Assembly: GCF_030682515.1 (NCBI RefSeq)
Contig: NZ_JAUXOD010000110.1
Location: 1 to 32,203 of the forward strand
DNA length: 32,203 nucleotides
DNA from: Hoeflea sp.
Lineage (GTDB): Bacteria; Pseudomonadota; Alphaproteobacteria; Rhizobiales; Rhizobiaceae
Direction of reading: 5' to 3'
The notes under the pieces are model-generated. The model did no database searches and was not told where the DNA came from. It was given only the letters and a program-made list of their open reading frames with translations. The position numbers and the translations under genes were made by a program. This document shows, piece by piece, positions 25,406 to 32,203 of this stretch. Every line of letters begins with the position of its first letter. Position 1 is the first letter of the stretch.

Positions 25406-26859
25406 GACCCTTTATCCTCTTCAACCCCCTCGAGCAGTTTGTCGATGCGCTCGAGCGTCTGTTTCCGGTCCGAGACAAATCCGCGAAAGACTTCGTCCGC
25501 CGCGGCGGTTTCCTCGTCGATTTCGGCTTCATCCTTGTCCGTGTCCGCGCCTCCGGCCTTGCCATTCTCGCCTTCGGCGTCCGGACGGCTGTCGGTCCCG
25601 TCTTCTGTCGCCACATTGGGCGAGAATGCTTGCGTGAGGCTGTTCGGGTCGGGTTTGCGCAGCACTTCCTCGGCGATGATTTGGGCTGCTTCCCGCAAAG
25701 CGCGATCGCGGCCCGACAACTGGCGTTCGGAAACGGCATTGAGCCCCGTCAGGACACCGCCGACGCCGTCGGTCGGGATCCTGGCCATGCCGGAATAGAG
25801 ATCCGCCAGCGCCTGCGGTGCCGTGTCGGTGGGGCCGACCAGCTCTTCGGCCTTGCCGGAGGCAAACACCGCCAGATCCCTCAGTCCCGAGATGACGGCC
25901 TTGCGGGCAATGCGCAGATAGACCTCGCGTTTGCGCGGCCGATCCATGAAGGAGAGGATCTCGTTCAGCCGCGCATCGCCCACCTTGCCGTAATTGAGCA
26001 CCACCAGGTCGACCAGGAGATCGGCATACTGGCCGGCATAAGGCGAGTTGATGAAACGCCGGGCGTAGAGCTGGGCATAATGCAAGGCCTCATCGACGAG
26101 GTTCTTGCGGGCCGCGATGAACAGCGAGCGGCGAAGTGCGGCTTCTTCGACCAGCGTTCCCGGCGCGGTCAGCCTTGCCCAGTCGAACAGGTCAAGCGCC
26201 GCCTCGGCCTCGTTGGTGGACGCCATCACATTGGCCGCGACCAGGGTGAGATACGGCCCGATCTCCGTGTCCTTGTAGATCTTGACGACGTCGGCGAGCG
26301 ATGTCTTGGTCTTGGCGGCCCGGCCGTTGAGATAGGCGCGGAGCACCGTGACCACCTCGTTGTCGAAATTTCCGAACTTGTCCCTGACCGCGAGAAGCTC
26401 GAGCGTCTCGGGATTGCCGCCGCTCATGGCGTAGATCAGCGCCGCGTCGACATTGCGGGGATCATCGAAGACCTGCTGATCGGCGCTGCGCAGGCGGCTT
26501 TCGATGACGCCGACGAGATAGCGCTGCATCTCCATGGCCGAGTGGTCGCCCTTGACCACGGCGTCCTGCACCAATTGCAGCGAGCGCACCAGCTTGTAAG
26601 GTTCGAGGGTGGCCATGTCGCCTCCCATGGTGAAGTCGGCAATTTCGGCGCCGGCGGTCGCAGCTTCTGAGGGAAGGCCGTCTTCGCCGCCCTCGTCTTG
26701 AGTCTGGGCAGCCTCCCCGGCCGGCTGGCCTGCCGCGCCGCCGACCTGAACTTCGGCCGACGGCTGCGCCGCGGGCTGGTCCTGCGCCGCTGCCGCAAAC
26801 GAGAATGCCGCCGCGAGAACGGCGCAACTCAAAAGCCCTGGGCGAAGCGTGCGCGGCAC
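25402..26859 (-). CDS. motC: Periplasmic motility protein MotC
   Basis: A 485-residue periplasmic protein. The signal peptide (LLSCAVLAAAFSFAAAAQ) ends about residue 25, followed by a low-complexity Gln/Ala/Glu stretch. The body (LEPYKLVRSLQLVQDAVVKG, then YLVGVIESRLRSADQQVFDD) is a helical repeat resembling tetratricopeptide-like motility proteins. An acidic disordered tail follows (about 430-465). In Sinorhizobium, MotC binds MotB in the periplasm and tunes flagellar rotation speed. Start: GTG at 26859, two bases after the motB stop, with GGAGGGA seven bases upstream. Longer than the roughly 430-residue Sinorhizobium form because of the linker and tail. fliK overlaps the 3' end. Confidence 0.9.
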   Translation of the reverse strand: MPRTLRPGLLSCAVLAAAFSFAAAAQDQPAAQPSAEVQVGGAAGQPAGEAAQTQDEGGEDGLPSEAATAGAEIADFTMGGDMATLEPYKLVRSLQLVQDAVVKGDHSAMEMQRYLVGVIESRLRSADQQVFDDPRNVDAALIYAMSGGNPETLELLAVRDKFGNFDNEVVTVLRAYLNGRAAKTKTSLADVVKIYKDTEIGPYLTLVAANVMASTNEAEAALDLFDWARLTAPGTLVEEAALRRSLFIAARKNLVDEALHYAQLYARRFINSPYAGQYADLLVDLVVLNYGKVGDARLNEILSFMDRPRKREVYLRIARKAVISGLRDLAVFASGKAEELVGPTDTAPQALADLYSGMARIPTDGVGGVLTGLNAVSERQLSGRDRALREAAQIIAEEVLRKPDPNSLTQAFSPNVATEDGTDSRPDAEGENGKAGGADTDKDEAEIDEETAAADEVFRGFVSDRKQTLERIDKLLEGVEEDKGS

Positions 26860-26861
26860 GA

Positions 26862-28142
26862 TCAGCTCCCTCCGGCCTCGACAAGGATCTCAATGCGACG
26901 ATTGACTTCGGACAGCGGATTTTCCCGATCCTTGAGGCGCTTGTCGGCAAAGCCGGACACCTGGACGATCCGCTCTTCCGGAACCCCGCCACGCACCAGC
27001 ATGAACAGGGCGGAATGGGCGCGCGCCATCGACAGGCGCCAGTTGTCGTCCGTGCCCGAGGCAAAGGGCCGCGCATCGGTGTGTCCCCGAATGGCGATGG
27101 CCCCCGGACGCTCGGCCAGCAGCTGGCCGATCTTCTCCATGGCCACGACCAGGTCGCGCTCCGGCACGGCCGAGCCCACCCGGAACATGCCGAAATCCAG
27201 CTGGTCGGTGATCGACACCAGCAGTCCGCCTTCCGTGGGAGACACGGTAATGCCCTCGGCCAGCTTGCCGATCGCTCCGCCGAGCGCCTTGGCGATCTGC
27301 TCCTTGAGCACATCGGCCTCGGCTTCGGCGCGGGCCAGTTTTAGCGCGGCCTGTTCCGGCGTCATCGCCCCGGTGCCGCCTTCGCCCGCTGTCTCTGCGG
27401 TCTGGCTGCCGCTCAACCCGTCCTCAGGGGACGCAGGCAAGGCATTGTCGGCCGGCGCGGCAAGCTGCGCCTGGTCAGAAGTCTGGTCGGGGGGCTGGCT
27501 CCCGGTTCCCGGCGTTTCGGGGAACCCATCCGCCTGGACCATCGACTGGCTCTCCTCCAGCGACTTGCGCTCCTGCTCGATCTGCTTGGACCAGAAGTCG
27601 GGATCGAAGGGATCGCGGTAGGCGTCCCCGCCCGACGCGCCGGTGGCGGGACCGGACTGCTGCGCGCCGCCATCGCCCTTGGCCGAGACATTGGTCTGGG
27701 TGCCGGTTTCCTGGGCAATCTCGGCCAGCACCGAATAGGGGTTTTCGAAATAGTCGGCTTCCGAATAGTCCGTTTTCTCGCCGGCGGTGGTGCTTTCCTT
27801 GTCTCCGGCGTCACCCGCCTGCCCGTCGGTGGTCGCTTCGCCCTCGGACTTGGATTTGGGCGCGGTGGCTTCGCCATCGGCGCTGTTGCCGACCTGCTTG
27901 ATGCCCCGATCCGTGGGCTTTTCGTCCATCAGCTTGATCGGGTTGAAATAGCTTGCGACCGAGGCCTTGGTTTCCTCATTGGCGGCGTTGACCAGCCACA
28001 TCACCAGGAAGAACGCCATCATCGCCGTCATGAAGTCGGCATAAGCGATCTTCCAGACGCCGCCGTGATGGCCGTCCTCGCCGCCGCGGCGGCGCTTGAC
28101 GATGATGATCTCGTTCTTGCCCTGATGGGTGGAGTCGGTCAT
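26862..28142 (-). CDS. motB: Flagellar motor stator protein MotB
   Basis: A 426-residue inner-membrane protein. A single membrane helix follows a basic N-terminus (KIAYADFMTAMMAFFLVMWL, with proton-binding Asp at about 36). A long disordered, acidic periplasmic linker (about 70-290) precedes the C-terminal OmpA-like peptidoglycan-binding domain (IAIRGHTDARPF, then SMARAHSALFMLVRGGVP, then NPLSEVNRRIEI). With MotA (not in this window) it forms the proton-driven stator; MotC and FliK follow. The ATG at 28142 overlaps the preceding FliH-like gene's stop as ATGA. The linker is longer than in enterobacteria, as is common in rhizobia. Confidence 0.96.
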   Translation of the reverse strand: MTDSTHQGKNEIIIVKRRRGGEDGHHGGVWKIAYADFMTAMMAFFLVMWLVNAANEETKASVASYFNPIKLMDEKPTDRGIKQVGNSADGEATAPKSKSEGEATTDGQAGDAGDKESTTAGEKTDYSEADYFENPYSVLAEIAQETGTQTNVSAKGDGGAQQSGPATGASGGDAYRDPFDPDFWSKQIEQERKSLEESQSMVQADGFPETPGTGSQPPDQTSDQAQLAAPADNALPASPEDGLSGSQTAETAGEGGTGAMTPEQAALKLARAEAEADVLKEQIAKALGGAIGKLAEGITVSPTEGGLLVSITDQLDFGMFRVGSAVPERDLVVAMEKIGQLLAERPGAIAIRGHTDARPFASGTDDNWRLSMARAHSALFMLVRGGVPEERIVQVSGFADKRLKDRENPLSEVNRRIEILVEAGGS

Positions 28143-28756
28143 GCCAGGCTCTCCGCGAGAGCTTCCGCCCAGGCCGAAAGCCGCGTGGCAAACCGGGTCC
28201 GGTCCACGTCCACCTCGATCTCGAACCCGTCGGTCTCGCGACTGTCGAGCCTGTCGGCGGCAGGACCGAGGGCTTCGCGCAAGGCGGCGATCAGCGCCGG
28301 CGGGCCGGAGAGGCTGATGCGGCCGGCGGCCTCGAGTTCGAGGATCCCGCGTATCTCATCGGCCAGGGCGGCGACGATGCGGGCGCGCACAGCCGTGTCG
28401 ATCAACGGCGCCAGGACTGCCTCGACATCGGCCGCGATCTCCGCGGCGATGCTGTCGCGTCGGGCGGCGACGGCCGCGGGGATGGCGTGGCCGGCGCGCG
28501 CCTCGAGCTCCGCCCGCAGCGCCTCGAGTTCGGCGGCGTGGCGACTGGCATCGGCCTGGCGTTCGCTCTCGTGCCGCAAGGAAAGCTCGGCACGGGCCGC
28601 GGCTTCGCCCTCAGCCCGGGCTGCGGCGCGAACGGCCTCGAGATCGAAGCCGGGTTCATCGGACGGCGTGGAAAGATCTTCATGGCGAGCGGCCTGAAAG
28701 GCGCTGATGCGCGACAGTTCGAAATCCGGCAGGAACCGCGCGAGACTGGCCGTCAT
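28139..28756 (-). CDS. FliH-like (YscL-type) export ATPase regulator, tentative
   Basis: A 205-residue protein between the flagellin genes and motB. The N-terminus (ASLARFLPDFELSRISAFQA) is followed by a long Ala/Glu/Arg helix (about 40-125) including EAVRAAARAEGEAAARAELS, and a mixed C-terminal domain (LIAALREALGPAADRL, ending FEIEVDVDRTRFATRLSAWA). This is the plan of FliH/YscL proteins, which have a Glu/Ala helix, often with G-x-x-x-G-like repeats, and a C-terminal ATPase-binding domain. FliH controls the FliI export ATPase. I cannot confirm the key sites, so the function is inferred. Its stop overlaps the motB ATG as ATGA; a start at ATG 28756 is 308 bp downstream of the flagellin. Confidence 0.6.
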   Translation of the reverse strand: MTASLARFLPDFELSRISAFQAARHEDLSTPSDEPGFDLEAVRAAARAEGEAAARAELSLRHESERQADASRHAAELEALRAELEARAGHAIPAAVAARRDSIAAEIAADVEAVLAPLIDTAVRARIVAALADEIRGILELEAAGRISLSGPPALIAALREALGPAADRLDSRETDGFEIEVDVDRTRFATRLSAWAEALAESLA

Positions 28757-29064
28757 GATTGTCTCCGACTGGTGGCGGGTGCTGGCAATGGCCGGTTCAA
28801 GGTCTTTCCCTTCGTTTGGCCAAGACGGGAGCGGCAGAATCCGACCACACGGTCATCGGCCCCGAATACCTAAAGAGTAAAACTTGCGTGAGCATGAACG
28901 ACGCCCTGAATCGCCAGGGCCTGCGGCCGGCCAGGTGCCCGAATAGCCGTTGGACCGCACCAAGGGCAATTTTGGCGCGGTCCAACTGATCCACCATGAC
29001 CGATGACCGGCGGCACAGCAGAATTTGTTCACTCGTTCCGTCCGCCATCGGGACGGTTTCCGGC
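28757..29064 (-). other. Intergenic region downstream of the first flagellin (308 bp)
   Basis: It holds an imperfect 15-pair hairpin at 28949-28986 (described separately) and an AT-richer patch at 28870-28890 that could be the promoter of the FliH-like/motB operon, though no clear -10/-35 pair stands out. An ORF at 28797-29048 starts 16 bp after the flagellin stop but has no protein-like features. Confidence 0.55.
28949..28986 (-). terminator. Large hairpin downstream of the first flagellin
   Basis: GTTGGACCGC (28949-28958) pairs perfectly with GCGGTCCAAC (28977-28986), 10 bp. Inner CCAA/TTGG extends this to about 14 pairs with one A-C mismatch, around an 8-nt loop. It lies 78 bp past the flagellin stop. 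No T-run follows on either strand, so it may protect the mRNA 3' end rather than terminate by itself. Confidence 0.55.
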
Positions 29065-30042
29065 TTACTGCTGGAAGAGAGACAGGATGTTTTGCGAGTT
29101 GGTATTGGCGATGGAGAGAGACTGGATGCCCAGCTGCTGCTGGGTCTGCAGCGCCTTCAGCCTGGTCGATTCCTCGTTCATGTCCGCGTCGACCAGACGG
29201 CCAACACCCTTGTCGATGGAATCCATCAGATTGGCGACGAAATCCTCCTGCATCGAGACGCGCTTGTTGATCGCACCCAGGTTGGAGGCCGCATCGGTCA
29301 TCTGGTTGAGCATGGCGTCAACCACCCGGATCATGTCGTCGACCTCGGCATCCGTCGTGGTGGCCGTCAGCTGGATTGCCGTGCCGCTCGCCGGGGTGCC
29401 GGTGGTGGAGCCGGTGTCGATCAGGAAATAGTTGCGTGCCGTGGTGGTGGTCGCATCGGGATCGAGCGCATTGGCGTCGATGTCCTTGGTCAGGATGCCA
29501 AGGCTTTCGTTGTTGGCGCCAATCATCGTCAGGCTGGTGACGTTGATATCGAGCGTGGTGATCGTCACCAGGCCGTTGACGTCGCGGTTGAAGCCGCCGA
29601 CGACCGATTTGGTCCCCGCCGCAGCGGTGGAGCCATTGTTGAGCCAATTCTCACCGGAGAACGAGGCTGATTCGGAAATCGACCGCAGCTGGTTCTTGAG
29701 CTCCGTGAGTTCCTTGTCGATCTTGGTCTTGTCGACGCCAGGCTCGCGGGCCGCAACCAGCTTTGCCTTGATTTCGGAGATCACGTCGATCGAACTGTTC
29801 ATGGCGGTGTAGGCGATATCGACCTTGGCGGCGCCGAGGCCGAGAGCGTCCTTGACGGTGGACAGCGCCTTGTTGTCGGATCGCATCGTTGTCGCGATCG
29901 ACCAGTAGGCCGCATTGTCGCCCGCATTCTCCACGCGGAATCCCGAGGAGACGCGTGCCTGTGTGGTTTCCAGATCGGAGTTGATCGACCTGAGGGTCTG
30001 CAGTGCCGCCATGGCGGCGATGTTGGTCATAATGCTGGTCAT
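29065..30042 (-). CDS. Flagellin (first complete copy)
   Basis: A 325-residue flagellin. The conserved N-terminal helices (TSIMTNIAAMAALQTLRSIN) and C-terminal helix (STRLKALQTQQQLGIQSLSI, ending LSLFQQ) form the filament core; the short central region (about 150-250) is the variable surface. This copy is the most distinct of the three, differing in the variable region and in its tail (FQQ instead of FR). Start: ATG at 30042, with a GGGG site 8 bases upstream that can pair with the conserved leader element. It is the flagellin nearest motB, the position occupied by one of the four fla paralogs in Sinorhizobium. Exported by the FlhA/FliR/FliQ gate. Confidence 0.96.
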   Translation of the reverse strand: MTSIMTNIAAMAALQTLRSINSDLETTQARVSSGFRVENAGDNAAYWSIATTMRSDNKALSTVKDALGLGAAKVDIAYTAMNSSIDVISEIKAKLVAAREPGVDKTKIDKELTELKNQLRSISESASFSGENWLNNGSTAAAGTKSVVGGFNRDVNGLVTITTLDINVTSLTMIGANNESLGILTKDIDANALDPDATTTTARNYFLIDTGSTTGTPASGTAIQLTATTTDAEVDDMIRVVDAMLNQMTDAASNLGAINKRVSMQEDFVANLMDSIDKGVGRLVDADMNEESTRLKALQTQQQLGIQSLSIANTNSQNILSLFQQ

Positions 30043-30066
30043 AAGAAATGCCCCATAAATTGCCCA

Positions 30067-30112
30067 GGGACATACCGGCCGCTCTTCCGGTTACGGTGAA
30101 GTTGCATCATGC
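30067..30112 (-). promoter_or_regulatory. Conserved flagellin leader element (first copy)
   Basis: Minus-strand order: GCATGATGC (30104-30112), CCGG-N8-CCGG hairpin (30075-30090), then CCGGTATGTCCC (30067-30078). The same blocks occur at the same offsets upstream of the second flagellin. TGTCCC can pair with GGGGCA that contains the Shine-Dalgarno (30049-30054). Lies 25-70 bases upstream of the ATG. Candidate FlbT-type translation control site. Confidence 0.65.
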
Positions 30113-30174
30113 AGCCCGGAGCATTTCATTGCCCATGCGTTCCGGTTCACCGTTGGTAACTAAGGGGTAAACGT

Positions 30175-30196
30175 TTATGGTTAATCAACAGTTAAC
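30175..30196 (-). promoter_or_regulatory. GTTAA-N8-TAACCATAA box upstream of the first flagellin
   Basis: Minus strand reads GTTAA, eight bases, TAACCATAA. The left edge lies 133 bp from the start codon and 108 bp from the conserved leader 12-mer, exactly as in the second flagellin. TTAAC half-sites are 11 bp apart, as in OmpR-family sites. Candidate activator site (Rem); inferred. Confidence 0.5.
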
Positions 30197-30232
30197 TCAA
30201 GCCCTTGTTCGTGATTAGGCGCGACGAGGGGC

Positions 30233-30277
30233 AAAAAAAGAATGCGAAAAGGCCGCATCGTTGCCGATGCGGCCTTT
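30233..30277 (-). terminator. Rho-independent terminator after the second flagellin
   Basis: A perfect 12-bp stem (AAAGGCCGCATC at 30248-30259 with GATGCGGCCTTT at 30266-30277) and 6-nt loop, followed on the minus strand by TTTT and a further run of seven T (30233-30239). It lies 49 bp after the flagellin stop. Confidence 0.9.
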
Positions 30278-30325
30278 GTGAGGTGGATCCTGAACCGCGC
30301 GCGGCGGTTCGGGGCCTGCTCGTCC

Positions 30326-31300
30326 TTAACGGAAGAGCGACAGGATGTTTTCCGAGTTCGAGTTGGCGATCGACAGCGACTGGATGCCCAGCTGCTGCTG
30401 GGTCTGCAGGGCCTTGAGCCTGGTCGATTCCTCGTTCATGTCCGCATCCACAAGACGGCCGACGCCGCTGTCGATGGAATCCATGAGGTTGGAGACGAAA
30501 TCGTCCTGCATCGAGATGCGCTTGTTGACGGCGCCGAGATTGGAGGCGGCATCGGTCATCTGGGTGAGGATCGAGTCGACCACCCGGATCATGTCGTCGA
30601 CTTCAGCGTCCGTCGTCGTGCCGGTCAGCGCGATCGCGGTGCCCGAGGCCTGGGTGCCGGTCGTCGAACCAGTGTCGATCAGGAAGTAATCCCGCGCCGT
30701 CGTCGTGGTGGCATTGGGATCAAGCACGTTGGCGTCGATATCCTTGGTCAGGATGCCGAGGCTTTCGTTGGCCTTGCCGATCAGCGTGGTGGAGGTGGTG
30801 TTCACTGCGAGCGTGGTCAGCGAGACCATGCCGGAGGAGTCACGGTTGAAACCACCGACGATTTCCTTGGTGCCGGACGCAGCCGTCGAGGTGTTGTTGA
30901 GCCAGTTCTCACCGGAGAACGAGGCCGATTCCGAAATCGACACGAGCTGGTTCTTGAGCTCGGTCAGTTCCTTGTCGATCTTGGTCTTGTCGACGCCGGG
31001 TTCGCGGGCGGCAACCAGCTTTGCCTTGATTTCGGACACCACGTCGATGGCCGATTCCATACCGGTGTAGGCGACGTCCACCTTGGCGGCGCCGAGGCCG
31101 AGAGCGTCCTGCACCGTGCCGAGCGCCTTGTTGTCGGAGCGCATCGTGGTTGCGATCGACCAATAGGCCGAGTTGTCGGCGGCAGTATCAACCTTGTAAC
31201 CCGAAGAAATACGGTTCTGGGTCATCTCCATGTCGGAGTTGATCGAACGAAGTGTCTGCAACGCAGCCATCGCCGATGCATTGGTCATGATGCTTGTCAT
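30326..31300 (-). CDS. Flagellin (second complete copy)
   Basis: A 324-residue flagellin with the standard N-terminal (TSIMTNASAMAALQTLRSIN) and C-terminal (TRLKALQTQQQLGIQSLSIA, ending NILSLFR) core. Over the 205 residues that can be compared it is about 90% identical to the third, window-edge copy and clearly less similar to the first. Start: ATG at 31300, with AAAGGGA about 7 bases upstream; this site can be covered by the leader stem described separately. It has its own leader, box and terminator, so it is probably monocistronic. Differences from the neighbours cluster in the exposed central region and at a few core-adjacent residues. Confidence 0.96.
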   Translation of the reverse strand: MTSIMTNASAMAALQTLRSINSDMEMTQNRISSGYKVDTAADNSAYWSIATTMRSDNKALGTVQDALGLGAAKVDVAYTGMESAIDVVSEIKAKLVAAREPGVDKTKIDKELTELKNQLVSISESASFSGENWLNNTSTAASGTKEIVGGFNRDSSGMVSLTTLAVNTTSTTLIGKANESLGILTKDIDANVLDPNATTTTARDYFLIDTGSTTGTQASGTAIALTGTTTDAEVDDMIRVVDSILTQMTDAASNLGAVNKRISMQDDFVSNLMDSIDSGVGRLVDADMNEESTRLKALQTQQQLGIQSLSIANSNSENILSLFR

Positions 31301-31303
31301 TAT

Positions 31304-31376
31304 GGTGTCCCTTTAGACATGAAATTACACGGGACATACCGGGTTATCTACCGGCAACGACGGCAAAGCATCATGC
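31304..31376 (-). promoter_or_regulatory. Conserved flagellin leader element with predicted Shine-Dalgarno sequestration (second copy)
   Basis: Order on the minus strand: GCATGATGC (31368-31376), CCGG-N8-CCGG (31339-31354) and CCGGTATGTCCC (31331-31342). GGT-AT-GTCCC of the last block can pair with GGGACACC (31304-31311), which overlaps the AAAGGGA ribosome site: 8 pairs with a 2-nt bulge. Block offsets equal those of the first flagellin. Confidence 0.65.
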
Positions 31377-31438
31377 TCGTCGTCCCCGGAATCTTCCGAT
31401 CGACGACCCGTCATTTCTTGAAAACCATTAATGACTGA

Positions 31439-31460
31439 TTATGGTTACGGAAGATTTAAC
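31439..31460 (-). promoter_or_regulatory. GTTAA-N8-TAACCATAA box upstream of the second flagellin
   Basis: Minus strand GTTAA, eight bases, TAACCATAA; 139 bp from the start codon and exactly 108 bp from the leader 12-mer, as in the first flagellin although the intervening sequence differs. It lies 35 bp past the terminator of the third flagellin. Candidate activator binding site; inferred. Confidence 0.5.
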
Positions 31461-31494
31461 CGGCGAGGCAAGTTTTTAATTTTCCGCGGGGGTC

Positions 31495-31526
31495 AAAAAA
31501 AACGCCGGGGATTGCTCCCCGGCGTT
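31495..31526 (-). terminator. Rho-independent terminator after the third flagellin
   Basis: AACGCCGGGG (31501-31510) pairs perfectly with CCCCGGCGTT (31517-31526), plus one A-T pair, leaving a 4-nt loop; on the minus strand it ends in eight T (31495-31502). It begins 38 bp past the stop at 31565. Confidence 0.93.
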
Positions 31527-31564
31527 CGGTGTTGGTCATCCCCTGGGTCGGGGTGAAGCGCCGC

Positions 31565-32203
31565 TTAACGGAACAGCGACAGGATGTTCTGCGAGCTGGA
31601 GTTGGCGATCGACAGCGACTGGATGCCCAGCTGCTGCTGGGTCTGCAGGGCCTTCAGTCGTGTCGACTCTTCGTTCATGTCCGCATCCACCAGCCGGCCG
31701 ACACCCTTGTCGACGGAGTCCATCAACTTGGCGACGAAGTCGTCCTGCATGGAAATGCGCTTGTTGACGGCGCCGAGATTGGAGGCGGCATCGGTCATCT
31801 GGGTGAGGATCGAGTCGACCACCCGGATCATGTCGTCAACCTCGGAGTCGGTCGTCGTGCCGGTCAGCGCGATCGCGGTACCCGAGGACTGAGTGCCGGT
31901 GGTCGAACCGGTGTCGATCAGGTAGTAATCCCGCGTTGTCGTGGTGGTAGCATTGGGATCGAGGGCATTGGCGTCGATATCCTTGGTCAGGATGCCGAGG
32001 CTTTCGTCGGCCTTGCCGATCAGCGTGGTCGAGGAGGCGTTGATGCCGAGCGTGGTCAGCGAGACCATGCCGGAGGCGTCACGGTTGAAACCACCGACGA
32101 TTTCCTTGGTGCCGGCGGCCGTCGTCGAGGTGTTGTTGAGCCAGTTCTCACCGGAGAACGAGGCCGATTCCGAAATCGACACGAGCTGGTTCTTGAGCTC
32201 GGT
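31565..32203 (-). CDS. Flagellin (third copy, 5' end beyond the window)
   Basis: A partial flagellin: 212 C-terminal residues are present, beginning TELKNQLVSISESASFSGEN and ending NILSLFR. The start codon and about 110 N-terminal residues lie beyond 32203; the frame stays open to the edge. An apparent GTG start near 32182 is only an internal Val. It is about 90% identical to the second flagellin in this part (roughly 18-19 differences over 205 residues), consistent with recent duplication or gene conversion. A strong terminator follows. Confidence 0.95.
   Translation of the reverse strand, partial: TELKNQLVSISESASFSGENWLNNTSTTAAGTKEIVGGFNRDASGMVSLTTLGINASSTTLIGKADESLGILTKDIDANALDPNATTTTTRDYYLIDTGSTTGTQSSGTAIALTGTTTDSEVDDMIRVVDSILTQMTDAASNLGAVNKRISMQDDFVAKLMDSVDKGVGRLVDADMNEESTRLKALQTQQQLGIQSLSIANSSSQNILSLFR

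Noticed and set aside
28797-29048. An 83-codon minus-strand ORF just after the first flagellin
   Set aside because: It overlaps the hairpin at 28949-28986, uses rare-looking codons and shows no conserved pattern or clear ribosome site.
32180-32203. GTG at 32182 as the start of the third flagellin
   Set aside because: It encodes an internal Val equivalent to V in the full-length copies. The frame is open to the window edge.

Overview
The window is chromosomal DNA from a high-G+C alphaproteobacterium of the Rhizobiales (Rhizobium/Agrobacterium/Hoeflea-like). This rests on the flagellar genes: an OmpR-type Rem regulator, the motB-motC-fliK(motD)-transglycosylase order, FlaF and FlbT, a short FlgD and tandem flagellins of about 325 residues form a layout characteristic of that order. 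Nearly all flagellar genes lie on the minus strand. No tRNA, rRNA, CRISPR array, insertion sequence or phage gene was seen.

Layout by coordinate: (1) 1-2030 holds a soluble protein resembling a degenerate chemotaxis-receptor signalling core (+) and folD (-). (2) 2174-11676 is a surface-polysaccharide block. It contains a Wzz/GNVR chain-length or export protein with very long Pro-rich cytoplasmic arms and no kinase domain, a Wzx-like flippase, a small secreted protein, a DUF6492-type glycosyltransferase, a WecG/TagA (GT26) glycosyltransferase, a GT4 enzyme and a GT2 enzyme. (3) 11811-32203 is the flagellar block, read from high to low coordinates: flagellin (cut by the window end), flagellin, flagellin, a FliH-like protein, motB, motC, fliK, a lytic transglycosylase, rem, flgE, flgK, flgL, flaF, flbT, flgD, fliQ, flhA, fliR and four small genes resembling FliJ, FlgJ, FlgN and FliL in size and architecture.

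The flagellar genes cover export (FlhA, FliR, FliQ and probably FliH/FliJ-like), rod, hook and junction (FlgJ-like, FlgD, FlgE, FlgK, FlgL, FliK), filament (flagellins), stator and torque control (MotB, MotC) and regulation (Rem; FlbT/FlaF acting on flagellin mRNA). Many neighbours share ATGA-type 4-bp overlaps, which suggests translational coupling.

The most interesting signals are non-coding. The two complete flagellin genes share a promoter and leader layout with fixed spacing: a GTTAA-N8-TAACCATAA box, then 108 bp to an identical 12-mer, with a 9-mer and a CCGG-N8-CCGG hairpin between. The 12-mer can pair with the Shine-Dalgarno region in both leaders, which makes it a candidate FlbT-type control element. 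The upstream box is an 11-bp direct repeat of TTAAC-like half-sites, as expected for an OmpR-family regulator, and related copies occur in the rem promoter region. Rem has Glu where the phosphoacceptor Asp is expected. A 65-nt three-arm inverted-repeat structure lies between rem and flgE.
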